Part shown: positions 6,475-7,035 of the stretch, piece by piece
How positions within the stretch are numbered: position 1 is the first letter of the stretch
Layout of the letters: every line of letters begins with the position of its first letter
Assembly (NCBI GenBank): GCA_018715105.1
Contig: DVMG01000238.1
Coordinates: 1 to 7,035 of the forward strand
Direction of reading: 5' to 3'
From: Candidatus Ventricola intestinavium
Lineage (GTDB): Bacteria; Bacillota; Clostridia; Christensenellales; Aristaeellaceae
Length of the DNA stretch: 7,035 nucleotides
The notes under the pieces: generated by a model
Told to the model about the DNA's origin: nothing
Seen by the model: only the letters and a program-made list of their open reading frames with translations
Databases searched by the model: none
Translations under genes and position numbers: made by a program

Positions 6475-7032
6475 TCAGCCCTCTTTTTTCTCATAGAGCA
6501 CGACGCTCATCTCCCCGTCATACTCCGGCACGTTGACGCCCACCAGCTCGCTTTTGCTTGTGGGCAGGTTTTTGCCCACATAGTCCGCGCGGATAGGCAG
6601 CTCGCGGTGGCCCCGATCCACCATCACAGCCAGCTGGATGAGGCTTGGCCGTCCCATGTCGCAGATCGCGTCCATTGCTGCGCGCGCCGTCCTGCCGGAA
6701 TACAGCACATCGTCCACCATCACAATTTTGGCGCCCGTTACCTGGAAGGGAAGGTCTGTCGCATTGACCACGGGATGTTCCTGCAGGCTGGACAGGTCAT
6801 CCCTGTAAAATGTGATATCCAGCACGCCAAGCGGCGGGCGCACGCCCTCCACCTGCTCAATCAGCGCCTGCAGCATCCTGGCCAGCGTTACGCCCCGGCG
6901 CTGAATGCCCACCAGGGTCACGCCCTGCGCGCCGCGGTTGTTTTCAATGATCTCATGCGCGATGCGCCGAAGCGCGCGTTCCATGGCGCTTTGGTCCATG
7001 ATGGATGCCTTGAGTTCCAGTTTCGCCTCCAC
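6475..7032 (-). CDS. pyrR: PyrR, bifunctional pyr operon regulator / uracil phosphoribosyltransferase
   Basis: PyrR binds leader RNA of pyr operons when UMP or UTP is high and causes early termination; PRPP opposes this, and many PyrR proteins also convert uracil to UMP. The 185-residue product aligns end to end with Bacillus PyrR: KASIMD (8-13), RIAHEIIENN (23-32), DITFYRDDLS (72-81), the PRPP loop IVMVDDVLYSGRT (103-115), DRGHRELPIRADYVGKN (139-155) and PTSKSE (157-162). The start is uncertain. The GTG at 7032 gives about four more residues than Bacillus PyrR, its ribosome-binding site would lie past the window edge, and the frame is open to the edge (the preceding codon is ACT). The ATG at residue 12 would remove the first strand. 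Only 14 bp separate it from pyrB, too short for a second attenuator there. Confidence 0.95.
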   Translation of the reverse strand: MEAKLELKASIMDQSAMERALRRIAHEIIENNRGAQGVTLVGIQRRGVTLARMLQALIEQVEGVRPPLGVLDITFYRDDLSSLQEHPVVNATDLPFQVTGAKIVMVDDVLYSGRTARAAMDAICDMGRPSLIQLAVMVDRGHRELPIRADYVGKNLPTSKSELVGVNVPEYDGEMSVVLYEKKEG

Positions 7033-7035
7033 AGT

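Noticed and set aside
4030..6536. Long plus-strand open frames opposite pyrC and pyrB (for example 4030-5046 and 5675-6496)
   Set aside because: Same pattern of antisense shadows of well-supported enzymes, with no recognisable protein features.

Overview
This window is most of a pyrimidine (UMP) biosynthesis operon, read entirely from the minus strand (right to left). PyrR attenuation regulator, catalytic PyrB without a PyrI, type I PyrC, class 1B PyrD with its PyrK partner, and long-form (type 2) PyrF together point to a Firmicute. The high-GC coding sequence and the extra secreted SH3-type protein suggest a GC-rich Clostridia-like lineage, possibly gut-associated. The lineage is an inference; no rRNA gene is present.

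In transcription order: pyrR (7032-6475, at the right edge, start near or just beyond it), pyrB (6460-5537), pyrC (5535-4243), an unrecognised secreted protein with two SH3-like repeats and a C-terminal domain of unknown function (4196-2928), pyrF (2860-1922), pyrK (1862-1092) and pyrD (1099-188). pyrR-pyrB (14 bp) and pyrB-pyrC (1 bp) are tight and pyrK-pyrD overlap by 8 bp. The junctions around the SH3 gene and before pyrK are looser (46, 67 and 59 bp). Every internal gene has a clear Shine-Dalgarno sequence, and no internal promoter or terminator was convincing.

PyrB makes carbamoyl-aspartate, PyrC cyclises it to dihydroorotate, PyrD-PyrK oxidises that to orotate using NAD+, and PyrF decarboxylates OMP to UMP. 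Carbamoyl-phosphate synthetase (carAB) and orotate phosphoribosyltransferase (pyrE) are not in the window. PyrR normally senses UMP/UTP and PRPP and acts on a leader RNA upstream of pyrR, which would lie beyond the right edge.

The left 187 bases are non-coding. They hold a GC-rich inverted repeat built from two GGCCGGCC palindromes just after pyrD, then a very AT-rich stretch ending in an almost ideal sigma-A-type promoter (TTGACA, 18 bp, TGC-TATAAT) that points left out of the window, toward an unseen and probably strongly expressed gene.

The enzymes are ordinary. The items that stand out are the secreted two-repeat protein placed inside a cytoplasmic biosynthetic operon, its sharp internal change of base composition, and the structure of the left intergenic region.
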